Below are positions 35,750 through 47,754 of a stretch of DNA of 64,000 nt, in pieces. A program made the position numbers and the translations under genes. Position 1 is the first letter of the stretch; each line of letters starts with the position of its first letter. The stretch comes from Flaccisagitta enflata (taxonomy: Eukaryota; Chaetognatha; Sagittoidea; Aphragmophora), in the NCBI GenBank assembly GCA_965153355.1, contig OZ231127.1, forward strand, positions 17,422,001 through 17,486,000, written 5' to 3'. The notes under the pieces are model-generated. The model made no database searches and was not told the origin of the DNA. It was given only the letters and a program-made list of their open reading frames with translations.

Positions 35750-35969
35750 TATTGTCCGTCCGTCCGTCAGTCCGTCGGTCCGTCGGTCCGTCGGTCCGTG
35801 AGCACGAGTCCAAAAGTGTGAAAACACACATTTCCGCTCCTGCCCACCCGTCCGCAACTGGTATTGGCCGTGTATCCGGCCTTGTTTTCTAGAACAAGCG
35901 CAGCTTGCTAAAAAAAAGACTTAACATCAAAGGAGAATTTAAATTTACATTTTGGTGAGCAGGGGCAGT

Positions 35970-36380
35970 AATAAGGCCGGATACAGGGCAAATATCAATT
36001 GCCAGTTTATGGGCAGGGTCAACAATTTGCTCAGGCATGGTGCTGAAACGCACAAATATCAAAACAATCACTGAATCTGTTGTTATAAAAACAAGGCAAA
36101 ATACATGGCCACCCCTGTTGCATGCGGTATGGCTGGGGTGGATATTAAAAAAGTCCCTAGGGATGTGGGCAGGGAAAGTGACCCCCTGACTAGGGGCAGT
36201 AGCCTGATTGGTCAATCATGCTAAGAGTCATGAAAAGCAAAAAGAGTTAAGGAAAACGTCATCCGTGAACAAGGTGGGATAAACAGCTACATCAGTTGTA
36301 TGCGGGTGGGCAGGGACAGTGATAACAGAGGCCGTGGGGAGGGGCAGGGGCAGTTAGCTCAAAAAGCCATCTGAGGGACG
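35970..36380 (-). repeat. Fragments of the GTCC-hairpin family
   Basis: TAAGGCCGGATACAGGGC (35971), GCAAAATACATGGCCACC (36094) and GATAAACAGCTACATCAG (about 36278), each followed by GGGCAGGG blocks, are decayed copies of the conserved distal box. None keeps a hairpin. Confidence 0.5.
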
Positions 36381-36493
36381 GACGGATTGACAAGAGGGGT
36401 GTAAAAGTTGTTTCTATTGTAATGAAGGTAACTTTGCAACTCTCTCTCACTCTCTCTCTCTCTCACTCTCTCTCTCTCTCACTCTCTCTTCTT

Positions 36494-36950
36494 GGGCAGC
36501 GGCCCCGGAGGAGCTGATGACCTATGATTCCACATAAAGCAATTATCCGGTTTCTGTTTTCCGTCTGTCCCCCCCTCCCCCAAGCCTCAATTTAGGCCTG
36601 TCAGACCCCAAATCAGGCCACTCAGACCCCCAATCAGGCCTCTCAGACCCCAAATCAGGACTCTCAGACCCTAGATCAGGCCTCTCAGACCCCAAATTAG
36701 GCCCCTCAGACCCAAGTCAGACCTCAGACTCTAAATCAGGCTTAAAGACCCAAATTATACCCCTCAGACCTCAATGAGGCCTTTCAGACCCCAAATCAAG
36801 CCTCTCAGATCCCAAACTACGCCTCTCAGACCCTAAATCAGACTTTTCAGACCCAAAATCAGGCCTCTTAGCCCTCCAAACCAGCTTCTCAAACCGGAGA
36901 ATTGTCCTATGTGGAATCATAGGTCATCGGCCCCTCCGGAGCCGCTGCCC
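36494..36950. mobile_element. Complete TIR element, GGGCAGCGG family
   Basis: Left end GGGCAGCGGCCCCGGAGG plus GATGACCTATGATTCCACATA. Right end TATGTGGAATCATAGGTCAT plus CCTCCGGAGCCGCTGCCC. The TIRs are about 60 bp. The interior is a roughly 21-bp minisatellite (CCTCTCAGACCCCAAATCAGG type, 36585-36890). Related ends occur at 7118, 7845, 10083 and 17625. Possible target duplication within CTCTC; not certain. Confidence 0.8.
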
Positions 36951-36977
36951 CTCTCATAATCTCATTCCCAAATACAT

Positions 36978-37300
36978 TAACTTAGGGGCAAAATTAAGCC
37001 TTCAATGTTCTTAGAGCGTTCTTAATTCTAGATATCAAAGCAATTACAGTAGACTTTTTATTTACTAAAGATGTATAGAAATAAATGTATTTTTTATCAA
37101 AAACAGCAAAAATTGATATTGAATCATGAAGTCCATGGATACTTTTAAGGTATCTATATTAGAAATAGTAGAATACTATAATAAACATATTGATTTTTAA
37201 TATTTCATCAATATTTCAAAAGTTTTATCATTACCAAAAAATTTTCTTTTAAATTTAACGCCTTCATATGTTCTTAAGATGTTCTTAATTTTTGAGCCAT
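36978..37300. mobile_element. Internal part of a TATAAGAAC-family MITE
   Basis: AAGCCTTCAATGTTCTTAGAGCGTTCTTAA (as two overlapping words) at the left and GCCTTCATATGTTCTTAAG at the right match the arms of the 27630-28055 MITE, but the TATAAGAAC termini are missing. Confidence 0.6.
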
Positions 37301-37905
37301 TTGAAGTAAGTTTTCCTAGAAGATATTCCTCGCGCGCCGTCTAACCTTAGCCGTCGTTGAGATACATTAATTTTTTGGTATACATTTGAATAAGTTAACA
37401 TTTAAAAAAAAAAATTAAAAACTCACAAAGAAAACCTCCACTAGAAATAGGGCAATATGCTATAGTCATAAAAAAATCAGTACAACAATATACAAGAGTT
37501 TAAAGAGCTTTTTCATCAAAATATCATTTTTTCCTTGAAAAAATGACTATGCTCATACTGAAATTATGCATCTGATTTTGAAAATATTCAAAATCGGTGA
37601 TAAGAAATGGGAACAAAATTATGTGATGCTTCATTGAGCAAAATTTCGATTTTTTCCAATGCTAAAAAAATATTTTAAATAATAGGTAGAATATTGAAAG
37701 AACTGTAAGGCCACCTTCGACTAATAGAAAATCGCTTAAAATGGAAACATATGTTCTCATAGTATATATTTACAAAATACCAAACGCTCAGCCTTCTGCT
37801 TACCGTCGCATAGCGTCGCAATCCCGTTAAGTATGATGCTATCTTTCAAAAAATCAGTAAATGCACTTTATTTGATCAAAAACAGGTGCACAATTTCTTG
37901 GATGA

Positions 37906-37970
<65 letters not shown>

Positions 37971-38607
37971 CAGACAGATAGGACAAAAGGACTGACAGAC
38001 AGACAAAGACAGACGAATGTGTAAAGTTAAAATCAATCATTTCATGGTAGCACTTATCCCTCGTTTTCGATCCTCCTCACTGCCGGGGAATGACTCGTGA
38101 TTTTTCCACTCAACGTTATTTGATTTCACAAGAAGATTTGTTGTGGGTAAATAACAATGATGCTATGTAGCTTAGGCACGGGGCAAAATATCGCTCAACG
38201 CCGTGAAATAAACCAACTGACCAGAGTGCCGAGGAGATTGCTAGAAGCCAGGCCAAGCCAATGTGAGATTTACTGTTGCATTACTTGCATACGAAATTAC
38301 GATTGAAGCTCGCACCAATAACCTCACATGGCGGATGAAAAATTTGCACAAGAGAGTGTATCGCGCATTACAAAATACGTTAATCAGTTTGACGCACAAA
38401 GCCGTCTTTGATATTTCCTCGCCAGAGTAAAGCAGACGACAGTAGTTGGTTATGGATATGAAACGGATAACAGCAGTTTGTTATGGCCCAGTGTTTTTCC
38501 TTGATCACATGTTAATTCCACACCATCAAATATCGACCACTTCCACAAAAGCCGCGAACTTTTGAGCGAATGACAAGTTGTCGATGTAACGGTCGCGATT
38601 TTCATCG
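37301..38607. other. Unassigned sequence with one (GA)n tract
   Basis: A (GA)n tract lies at 37908-37969, followed by GACAGACAGACAAAGACAG. No gene is seen. The segment from about 38440 onward is the 3' flank of the carbonic anhydrase gene; no clear AATAAA signal is visible there. Confidence 0.4.
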
Positions 38608-40900
38608 TCAGCCTTTGAAAGACCTGTAGATGGTCCTGCTTCCAAGGGGACACACGGGTCGGAAATTGTTGACGATCTTCGGTTCGTCATCGACGGGAGA
38701 TGCGCTCATTTGACGCAAGATGTCTATTTGTTCCTGGAATTTCAATGGGCATTTAATTGTATTGTCTATTGAGTCATTGACGCATCAATCTAAATGATAA
38801 CTGAAACAAAGCCGGGTAGGTTTTGAAATAGACCAGCCAGGCAAATGGGCAGAGAGTGAGGCAAAAATCCGCCCAAAGCACCAAAAACCATTGTAACGAG
38901 CAGATAGGGGAAACGCGTCTCGTCTCTACAAAGTCTGATTTCCAAGGCAATAAGAGCGCGAGCGACATGCGTGACCGACCTGGGAGAAAGTGATGGGATC
39001 GAGGAAGTTGATCCAAAGAACGCTCTCGTTACAAGGCGGCGTTGTCAGAGATCCGGCGTAATGGAAAAACTTGGGAGAAGACGCCGCGTCGGGTAAAAGC
39101 GTGGCGGGATCAGCGCCTCCGATGGCGTGAAGATCAATCTTGTTAAACCTATTTAGTCAATGATAGGAACGGATCATAGTTCTGATGTGACCATGTTGTT
39201 ACCCGAATTTCATACGCGGCATGTTGCCAAAGGTAGACTGGGATTAAGAATAATCTTCAAGACTAGCTAGCCACGATTACAGATAACTCACCACCAGATT
39301 CCACCCCCCCCCCTCATCAACTCTCCCTACATGGTCACCTAATCAAGCTCCCAGGAACTGGGACTATCTCAACTTCTTGCACCCGCCACGGTCACCTTCC
39401 AAGTCCCAACATACTTGTGTTTGCAGTGAGCTAAAACTTCATCGAATAGTGGCGCCATTCCTTTATGTGGGGTTCCAACTTCGATGAAGGAGGATAAAAC
39501 GCAAAGGCCATTTGGTTTGTCCAAGGCATTCGCGAAGCTACCGTATGCCTAAAGTGAAAACATATTTCAAAATATAATTGGATGAGATTCCTGGTAATTA
39601 CTATCCTTTTGCAAGATGTTGCATTCGCATAACGGGTGTAGCATGAATCGTGAAACGATTTCAATAGCGAGTGACACACTTAAATTCCGCACCCTTTGCT
39701 AATTCATTAAACGATTTTTTGGCGCGATTTCATTCACGTCAAACGCCATATACATTGGTGATGGTGAAGGTTAACTATGACGCGATGAGAGTCTGAGTTT
39801 ACCGTATTATAGTGGACGACGTGGGCTTCTGCTGGAAAGGCTTTTCCCTCGAGCGTGTGTTCGGATCCACAAGAATTGTCCGCTCCCCAATGAAAGTGAA
39901 AATTCTCGATTCGAAATTGAGTTTCCAGAGGCCCACCTTAAAGAGGATGTTTTGAAAGAACCTCAGATTTTTTTGCCCACATTATAGGGTACACAAATTT
40001 CAAAAGTTGCACAAATTTTAAGTACGGCGCGAAGAAACAACGAAGGAAAATGTTTATAAAAAGTTTCTCATTAGCGTTTTAACTAAATTCTATCACAATT
40101 CTATCACCTCACCTTCTAATGCTGACTTATCCCCATTGACACTTCTTACGAGCAAACGACCGTCATTCCTAGCAAATACGCTGTCTTCGGGGTGATAGTG
40201 CCACTCTATTCGCGGAGAATTGAGAGTCCTTGCGGAAAACATAACGACAAATTATTGGTACGTACGCGTATGAGAATCACTGAGATTGTGAAACAGAAAT
40301 CATCACAGCAGCAACAAAGGATATCATACAGAATGGAGAAACGGCGGCTCATCGCCGGAAAAAAAATTACTTAACGGCGCATTAGCCATCGATTCCATGG
40401 AACTAACTTGCTCCTTACTCGCTGTAGGTGGTCAATTCGTATCGCAAGTCGATGGGCGATTGTCGTTCTCCTTTGGCGTTGGGGAACGAATTTGCCCAAG
40501 TGGCGGGACCGTTGTTTTTGTCATAACCCCAACTCGGTGGTTCGGCGGCTTTGATTTCCGCCGCGGCGTCGTTGTTTCCGGAGGAATCATCGCCATCGCC
40601 ATCGCCATCGCGACCATACAGTTTCGACGTCACTCCGCCGACCACCGACGTAAAACCGCGCCGAATCTGATCGTACAAGGGGCCCGTCGATGACCCCGCC
40701 ATTACGCGCCTTGAGCGTTTACGCGAGAGACGAGTTTGATCGATTGAAAATGGTCGTTGTTGATGTCGTTGTTGTTGTTGTGCCGTGGACGTGAATGTTC
40801 GTAACGCAATTGTAAATGAGGAAGAGGAGGAAAGATGAAATGTTCTCGTCAACGGCCTGGTAGCGACGACAGTCAGAAGACTCGCGGCGATGGCGGACAT
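38608..40900 (-). CDS. Alpha-carbonic anhydrase, probable mitochondrial form (6 exons)
   Basis: Interconverts CO2 and bicarbonate at a zinc centre. Exons on the minus strand are 40900-40419, 40228-40113, 39936-39803, 39548-39415, 39148-38980 and 38733-38608. All five introns (176-266 bp) are GT-AG and joins keep phase, giving 386 residues, longer than the roughly 260-residue core. Exon 1 has WGY...NGPATWANSFP and QSPIDL. Exon 3 has the zinc ligands in NFHFHWGAD (two His) and AEAHVVHYN (third His). Exon 5 has SLTTPPCNESVLWI with the catalytic Thr pair. Exon 6 ends NNFRP-containing. The first 67 residues are rich in Arg/Ser/Thr with almost no acidic residues, like a mitochondrial presequence; no secretory signal is evident. 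At the place of the CA II proton shuttle (His64) I align Arg (NDGRLLV). The ATG at 40900 is the first in frame I could support; a later Met (RRVMAG) is an alternative. Confidence 0.92.
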
Positions 40901-41209
40901 GACTTATGGGAATGTGGGCGCCTTTTTAGGAGGAGGTGGTGGTGGAGGTGGAGGAGAAACGGCGAAGGAACCGAGGAACGCGGACCCGAGCACATTCGGC
41001 CTCGATGATCGGTTGTTTGAATGTAAACATAAAATCTGGGTGGTGAAATAATAATTAAGAAGATATCGAAGCCAAGAAGTACATGGTAATAAGAAACGTA
41101 ACTACCATTTCTTTTTTTTTAATCAAGTTGTTAAAAACAGTCGCGAAGTAAAAACCGAGAGAGTTACAAAACTTTCGAGGGGGAAACGGAGAAAGAAGAG
41201 GAGGAAGTA

Positions 41210-41786
41210 CAGTACGATGGGAGCAATGACGACCTCGACTGGAGGATAGATTTTAAGTATCTTAATTTTATTTGTATCATAAGATATTAAAGATCTAGGC
41301 TAATTTGATATTGCTTTACTGAGCGAATATAATTGTGTTTCTTAAACTTCAAGACTTCATTTTTCAAGGTTCTAACCCATTTCATTAGATCGGGTGAAAA
41401 ATTTTATATAATTTTTTAAAAAAATCAACTCAATTGGACTAATTTTACAGGTTTTATGGCTATCTTTAATTAATAAAAGTTATGCAAATAAGCTTTTGGT
41501 CAAAACTTAAAATGGTCATAAAACCTATAAAAATTGACCGATTGAGCTGATTTTTTTTTTCAAAACTATATAAAATTTTTCACTCGAACTATTGATATAG
41601 TTTAGAACCTTGAAAAATGAAGTCTTGATGAGGTCAAGTCGCAAGTTGAAGTTTGAGAGACAAATATTTTCACTCAATAGAACTATCTTTAATTAGCCTA
41701 AATCTCAGATATTTTATGATACAAATGAAATTAAGATACCTAAAATCTATCCTCCAGTCTAGGTCGTCATTGCTTCCATCGTACTG
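41210..41786. mobile_element. Palindromic MITE, CAGTACGATGG family, TA duplication
   Basis: Ends CAGTACGATGGGAGCAATGA and TCATTGCTTCCATCGTACTG are flanked by TA (41208-41209 and 41787-41788). Complementarity extends through almost the whole 577 bp (AGACTTCATTTTTCAAGGTTC near 41352 versus its complement near 41610). It lies just upstream of the carbonic anhydrase gene. Confidence 0.88.
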
Positions 41787-41969
41787 TAGAGGGGAATGAA
41801 TATGGGACCTTGCGGGTGACGACAGAAGTATTTCACGTTGTATACCTCGGGATGAAACGAGCTTCGACCATGACCATCGTCGCCGCAAAAGGAAAACGAG
41901 ATAATAAATACGGATTTGTTAAAGTGCGAGTTATCGAATGCAGTTCTCATGATTTCATGAAGATGGTAG

Positions 41970-42477
41970 AGAGGGATAGGGGGGGGGGGGGGAAAGGGGG
42001 TATGGAAGAAGAGGGAAGATATCAGGAGGGGAGGGGCGTTAAAATCAGAATCAATAACGCGACCTACGACAGAAATTAGTGAACTATAAAAAAAGAAATT
42101 TCTCGACACGGAGAACAAACTTAAAATTCATCTTTGAACAATCAAAAATTCTAATAACATGATCAGGTTTCAGAAAAGGATAAAATAATTGGTTGGTATT
42201 TCGAAGTATATTAAGATAATATATTTATATTTTACCAGCAATTGTACATTTACATTCACAAACATGAGCATACCCTGATTTTTTCATTAAATATGTAACT
42301 GGTGCATGGGTGAGTAACAAATAATCTAAATAAAGAGAGATTCAAACAGCAAGACGTTCTTGGTCGTCTATACTCTATACGATACCATGAAATTCTCAAA
42401 AACCACTTTATCATTTATGCAAAATGACCGATAATTCATGCAATTGCGATCGCATCTATTAAGAAATACTACCCCGT
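41970..42477. other. Unassigned sequence
   Basis: A G-run (41978-42000) and AT-rich sequence. No gene or element end is recognised. Confidence 0.4.
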
Positions 42478-43093
42478 CACAGTGGGCCTTAATTGGGTAT
42501 GAGTCAAAAAAAATCCTCGATAGTAGTGACTTGTGTAAGTTAGTACAATTTTTAGTGGAGAATAAATATTGACCTTCAAAAAAAATTTCCCTTGAAAATT
42601 TTTGCAAAAATGACTAAAACATTTTAAATTTTTCAATTATTTGATATAAAACTTTAGGATTTATGTGTTTTGAATTTCTGATTCAAGATTCATTTTCCTG
42701 ATAAAATTTCCAATCATTTGATAGGTCGCACTATATAGTTTTATCACTGAACACAATTTTCAATTTCTATACCACCGTTAAAAATATAGTAACAGTGGCC
42801 TAAAACATGAAAATCTTATTTTTTCATGAAACTATATAGTGTGACCTATCAAATGATTGGAATTTTTACCAGGAATATGAATCTTGAATCAGAGTTTTAA
42901 AATAGATATATCCTTCAGATCTATATGTAAATATAAGGGAAACTTGATAATTTTTAATGAATTTTACAAAAATTTTCAAAGGAAATTTTCTATTAAAGGT
43001 CAACATCAATTCTCCACAATGAATTGTACCTACTTAACATGTCACTACCATCGAGGATTTTTTTAAACTCATATCTAATCAAGGCCCACTGTG
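42478..43093. mobile_element. TIR element, CAGTGGGCC family (copy 2)
   Basis: The ends CACAGTGGGCCTTAATTG and CAAGGCCCACTGTG are flanked by CCGT on both sides (42474-42477 and 43094-43097), a possible 4-bp target duplication. Long arms are complementary (ATTTGATATAAAAC region and AATCATTTGATAGGTC versus GACCTATCAAATGATT). Related to 2566-3094. Confidence 0.8.
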
Positions 43094-43097
43094 CCGT

Positions 43098-44223
43098 TTT
43101 GGTCCGAATATGAAAAATAAGTCGCGTAGTTACTAGTTAACCCCCGAGATGTCGCTGGTCCGGAATTAGAAAGACGAAACTAAAAGGCTTTCAGATTTCT
43201 AATCCTAAGAGAGCTGGCAAAAGGAAATGGACGACCAATCCAAGAGCAAAGGTCAGATTAGCCATACAAGTCAAAAACAGAATTGTCTCGCTAAGGTGTT
43301 AGCTTAAATCAAACCAGGCAGGAGGGCCCGTTCGCATTAAAAAAGATAAGTGCAAAAGTTCAGAGCATTTACAAGTGGTCAATCAAATAAAATTAAGATC
43401 TTATTGTAAATTTTCCCATTTTCAAAATACATTGAAAATTTGGAACCCTGGGACAGTCTCCAATAAAAAAAAAAGATCATGTTGTTAGTTTTGGCAAAAT
43501 TTTTTGACCATTTTTACATTAATGAAGATTTTGATCAATTTTCCAGAATTTGAAGTCTGCAGCTGACAGCGAGAATTTTTTTTCCAAAATCAGTAGTAAC
43601 CTCTTGAAATATCCAAATTTTCTGAAATTTTTTTACAGAATTAAAATCTATGATATGTTGTCTGCCATTTGGGGCATTCCACGGGGCTATAGCTTTTTTA
43701 CTTTAGAAATAGCGTGCAAATAAAAAAAGCTTAACCCGTGAGGAAGAAAATATGGAAGAATTGTGCATGCTTCAAAGTAGATTTTCTTGATGTTTTGCCA
43801 ATCCTCAACTATCTAATCTTTCCTAATTTAGGGTTTGTATATGAAAACCGTGATATGTTGTAGCGTTCTTTGAGAAAATTTGAACTTTTTGTCAAGTAGT
43901 TTAGCGTTTATAAGGTTTAACATAACTCAATTCGATTTAAAGGCAGTGTAGATGAAGGAAATTATTCTCTTCCAGGGGAATTCATCTAAAATCTTTTTAC
44001 TTTTAACTTAATAGAAAATAATTAAAAAAAAAAACAAAAAAAATTCAAAACATTTTCATATATGCAGGGTAAGACTTCATTTATGCCTCTCCTAGCGGCA
44101 CGAGTTTTTATTCATGCTTGCAATATTTCGTAGGCAATTTTGTGAGCGAAGTTACAAATTGTATATTGCAAATTGCAGTAAACTCTCTGACATGGTTTCA
44201 CCATCCCGTGTGGATGGGAGAAA
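43098..44223. other. Unassigned AT-rich sequence
   Basis: No gene, TIR or tandem repeat that I can support. Confidence 0.4.
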
Positions 44224-44270
44224 GCAAGAAGCTGCAAGCATGAAGCTGCAAGCATGAAGCTGCAAGCACA
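44224..44270. repeat. 14-bp tandem repeat (three units)
   Basis: GCTGCAAGCATGAA is repeated three times in a row. Confidence 0.9.
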
Positions 44271-44741
44271 GTCGCTCATTCAGAAATAATCATCGACTAT
44301 CTGAAGAATACACGATTCATATTGAAGCTCAAGCTTACAACCCTGAATACCGAATGCGCATGTGCATGTGCATGTTGCTAAGTCACAACATGACTGCGTG
44401 TACGTCTTTTTAAATATTTTTAAATTGATTTTACCTCTGTCGAATTTCGAAAAGTGCATCTCAAGGCCAAGGCAAGATAATAAATTGCTTAAATGAAACA
44501 CTAAACAGTAAAAGATTCTAGATGAACAACCTTCTCAAAACCTCGCACATTTACCATTTTTTCTTTGCAAAAATCAAATATAATCCATTTCCTTTCATTC
44601 TTTATTTTTAGATACGGATCAAAGTGAAAATTTCTCTCACAATTTCCCCCGGATTGTTTTAATGACCCCCACATCACCGAGCAAAAACACGATGAGCTAT
44701 TGCCCAACCCATACCGGCCCTGAACCAGGCATGAATGAGAG

Positions 44742-45080
<339 letters not shown>

Positions 45081-45183
45081 CAAACAGAGAGAGAGAGAGA
45101 GGAGAGAGAGCTTCCGTTGAAACAGGTTGCGCATTCTCGAATTCTCTGCGAATCTTTTCTCACTAATTTACACATTTAACGAG

Positions 45184-45260
45184 TTTTTAGTTGCGTGCAC
45201 GCGACTCTACAACCCGCTTTGTCGGTTCGTCAGTCCATCGGTCCGTCCATCCGAGTCGAT
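45184..45260 (+). repeat. Hairpin end of the GTCC-hairpin family
   Basis: TTTTTAG, stem GTTGCG/CGCGAC with one wobble pair (45190-45205), CTCTACAACCCGCTTTGTCGG and GTCCGTCCATCCGAG. The distal box is not recognisable. Confidence 0.7.
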
Positions 45261-45339
45261 GCAAATGCGATTAATGATCCGTCAAGTGGTGTAGCTTTCT
45301 TTTTATTATCTTTTTAAGTTATTTCTGGTGCGTTAAATA

Positions 45340-45510
45340 CATTTAAATTATTCTAAATTAGTTAAAAGTGAATTTAAGTTATTTTAAGATAACTAAGTCA
45401 AATAGGTAAAGTAGGTGGAGTTTCAGTCGTTTAAGGTCTTAGGTCATTTAAAGTTATTTGAAGTCATTTTAAGTCATTTTGAGTCAGTAAAAGTCATCCC
45501 AAGTTATTTA
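45340..45510. repeat. Degenerate 10-bp tandem repeat
   Basis: AAGTTATTTT/AAGTCATTTT words repeat about fifteen times with drift. Confidence 0.8.
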
Positions 45511-45973
45511 TGTCTTGCACATAACTCATAGGTGTTGGCCTTGTTTTTCCACGGTCCTGTTTGCATGCTTTGATCATTCTGAATTCAAGCACGTGATGAG
45601 ATATCGAATTTTATGGCGATAATTGTGGCCTAACACGATTTTAACGAATTGTTCTTTCGTGTGTGTTTTTAACCAGGCCTGTATATAATTGAGTTCCCCC
45701 CCGCCCCGGCGGGGGGGGGGGGAATCAAAGGGCTTGGAGATGGGGAAGGGAAAGGAAGGGGGAAAAAATAAATGTTAAAAAATAGAAAATTTGGGAAAAT
45801 ATACTTGCTTGGTACATGTCATGAAACTTGATTAGTAAACATGAATTTAACTTAACTATTTAAACGCCACATACACTGTTTTATTGACTTTGTGGAAGAA
45901 ATCATAGATTTCTTACGCGACGTGATGCAGCGCGGGAAGAAAAATCAAAGGCGGAGATATCATCATTCGATTA

Positions 45974-46540
45974 CAGTATGTTTCGTCTCGACTGTAACAT
46001 TTCATGACAATGTAGCTCCAAAAGTATTAAAGATAATTCAATTCTGTAAAAAATATCTGAAAGATAATACTTTAGCATTTAATGTTCATCAATTCTTAGG
46101 TAATTTTGACAAAAATTAGATGCTTTTATCACATGGCTAGCTAGATCGCACAAAATGCAAAAAATGTTATTTTATTCTTTATATTTTTGAGGTAGCTATC
46201 AATAGGCTTCTTTTCTTTTTCATTATTTACAAACTACAAAAAAATTCTTATAGTTTAAGACCAATCTACGTCAGTATTAAACTTGTTTGAAAATAAAAAA
46301 GAGCAATGTAAGGAAAGACAATTATATTTGTGAAATAGTAAAATATCCTTTTCACGTAACGTATTTTCCAGGCTCATAATGTTTTAAGGCTGATATTTAA
46401 CCCCAAAAAGTCCTAGGAATTAGCCAAGTAACAAAATGCTAAGTATTATATTTCCCGGATATTTTTACGAAATTGAATTATATTTTATTATTTTAGAGCT
46501 AAAATCATGAGAAATGTTACAGTCGAGATGAAACATACTG
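45974..46540. mobile_element. MITE, CAGTATGTTTCGTCTCGAC family, TA duplication
   Basis: Ends CAGTATGTTTCGTCTCGACT and AGTCGAGATGAAACATACTG are near-perfect inverted repeats flanked by TA (45972-45973 and 46541-46542). The 567-bp interior is non-coding; a short frame entering at 45892 crosses the left end and is not a gene. Confidence 0.88.
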
Positions 46541-46890
46541 TATATACACTCCTGACTTTTTTTTTGGGGGGGGGGGGAGGGCACGAAATCAAAACCACAA
46601 CCGGAAGCCCAACTCTGCCGTAACTTAATCCTTCACTCTGCCAGACTCTTAACTTAATCCATTACACTACACCACCTCTAAGCCCAACTCCTTCTCTAAC
46701 ACCACACCTAATCCTAAGTTCAAACCCACCCACATCCCATCCCATCCCATGGCACGAGTATAAACTTAAGCCACAAAACAAAACACATTAGCTGAAGAAG
46801 TGGAGCAGCATCAGCCTCTTAGGACCGATGACCTGTAAAACACAGGGTTGTATATCCAGCCGGCTAGACGAGGGAACATCTAAGGGCTGT
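46541..46890. other. Unassigned sequence
   Basis: A T-run followed by a G-run (46557-46578), CCCATCCCATCCCATGG at 46736-46753, and otherwise nothing recognised. Confidence 0.4.
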
Positions 46891-47165
46891 TTTGATTGCT
46901 TAGAGCGCAAATATCAGGTATATTAGGGACTGATTTGAGGGTAAATTTGCAAATTCAAAGGCTGAATAAGAGCCTGAGTAACCAGAGTTATGGCTTGATA
47001 CTATCTTGGAAAAAAAATCTTTCCTTTTTGATTGCTTAGAGCGCAAATATCAGGTATATTAGGGACTGATTTGAGGGTAAATTTGCAAATTCAAAGGCTG
47101 AATAAGAGCCTGAGTAACCAGAGTTATGGCTTAATACTATCTTGGAAAAAAAATCTTTCCTTTTT
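46891..47165. repeat. 136-bp tandem duplication carrying a transposon end
   Basis: Two almost identical copies start TTTGATTGCTTAGAGCGCAA (46891 and 47027). Each contains TACTATCTTGGAAAAAAAATC, the left terminus of the 47137-47711 element, so the end plus its flank was duplicated. Confidence 0.9.
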
Positions 47166-47711
47166 GAAAATAAGTTCATTTATTGATATAAACATGAGTG
47201 CATAATAATTTAAAATATATAGTCCAGACCACTCACGCCATTTTCTTGATCTCTTCTTTTGCTAAGTTTAGACTTGAAGCTCTAAACAGACTCTACAAAT
47301 TATAGAACAGTAGGTGACATAAATGAAGCCCTTTGAATTTGCAAGCAGTCTTCGCAAACCGCATCTGTCTAGCCCAGCTCATTTAGTAGTAATTTAAAAA
47401 AGAGTGAAGTGATTTGTTAGAAGATTGTGTAGAAATGGCAAAAGCTAAATTGAAAGATTTCATTTACAGTTTAATGACTTAAAGTTAAAAAGATGGTGAT
47501 ATGTCATCGCTCAAAACCAGATCTAGCATCAAGATATGGGGCCAGATTTTGGGCCCCTTTTAAGCAATGACATACCAGGAAAGATGCGGTTTGCATAGCT
47601 CACTTGCAAATTTGAAGGGCTTAAATTCCGTCTCCAACTTTTTTTAAGATTGGTTGTATAACACCAGAGATATTTGTTAAAACGTGAGGAAAGATTTTTA
47701 TTCCAAGATAG
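47137..47711. mobile_element. TIR element, CTATCTAGG/CTATCTTGG family (copy 2)
   Basis: Left CTATCTTGGAAAAAAAATC and right GATTTTTATTCCAAGATAG, with TA at 47135-47136 and 47712-47713. The interior shares GGTGACATAAATGAAGCCCT and TAGAAGATTGTG...AGAAATGGCAAAAG with 8818-9402. Confidence 0.85.
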
Positions 47712-47754
47712 TAGGGCAACTTTGAGCCCTCACAGGGCATCTCAGGCATGTTCC

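Larger units (their letters stand above)
34402..35889 (+). mobile_element. Hairpin/(GTCC)n element split by another transposon
   Basis: The left piece 34402-34446 has TTTTTAG, hairpin GTTGCGGACACGCAAC (34408-34423) and CTCTAAAAGAGCCTTTATCCG. The right piece 35750-35889 has TTGTCCGTCCGTCCGTCAG, CCTGCCCACCCGTCCGCAAC and TTGGCCGTGTATCCGGCCTT. The two are contiguous halves of one copy, separated by the 34447-35749 TIR element and its TA. Confidence 0.85.

Noticed and set aside
36585-36890. CRISPR-like array of about 21-bp repeats
   Set aside because: The units are contiguous and degenerate with no unique spacers, inside a eukaryotic TIR element.
41759-42118. 119-codon minus-strand frame upstream of the carbonic anhydrase gene
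   Set aside because: Begins in unassigned DNA and ends inside a palindromic MITE, with no motif and no splice link to the anhydrase exons.
45892-46119. 75-codon frame
   Set aside because: Crosses the left terminus of the MITE at 45974, so most of it is transposon end sequence.
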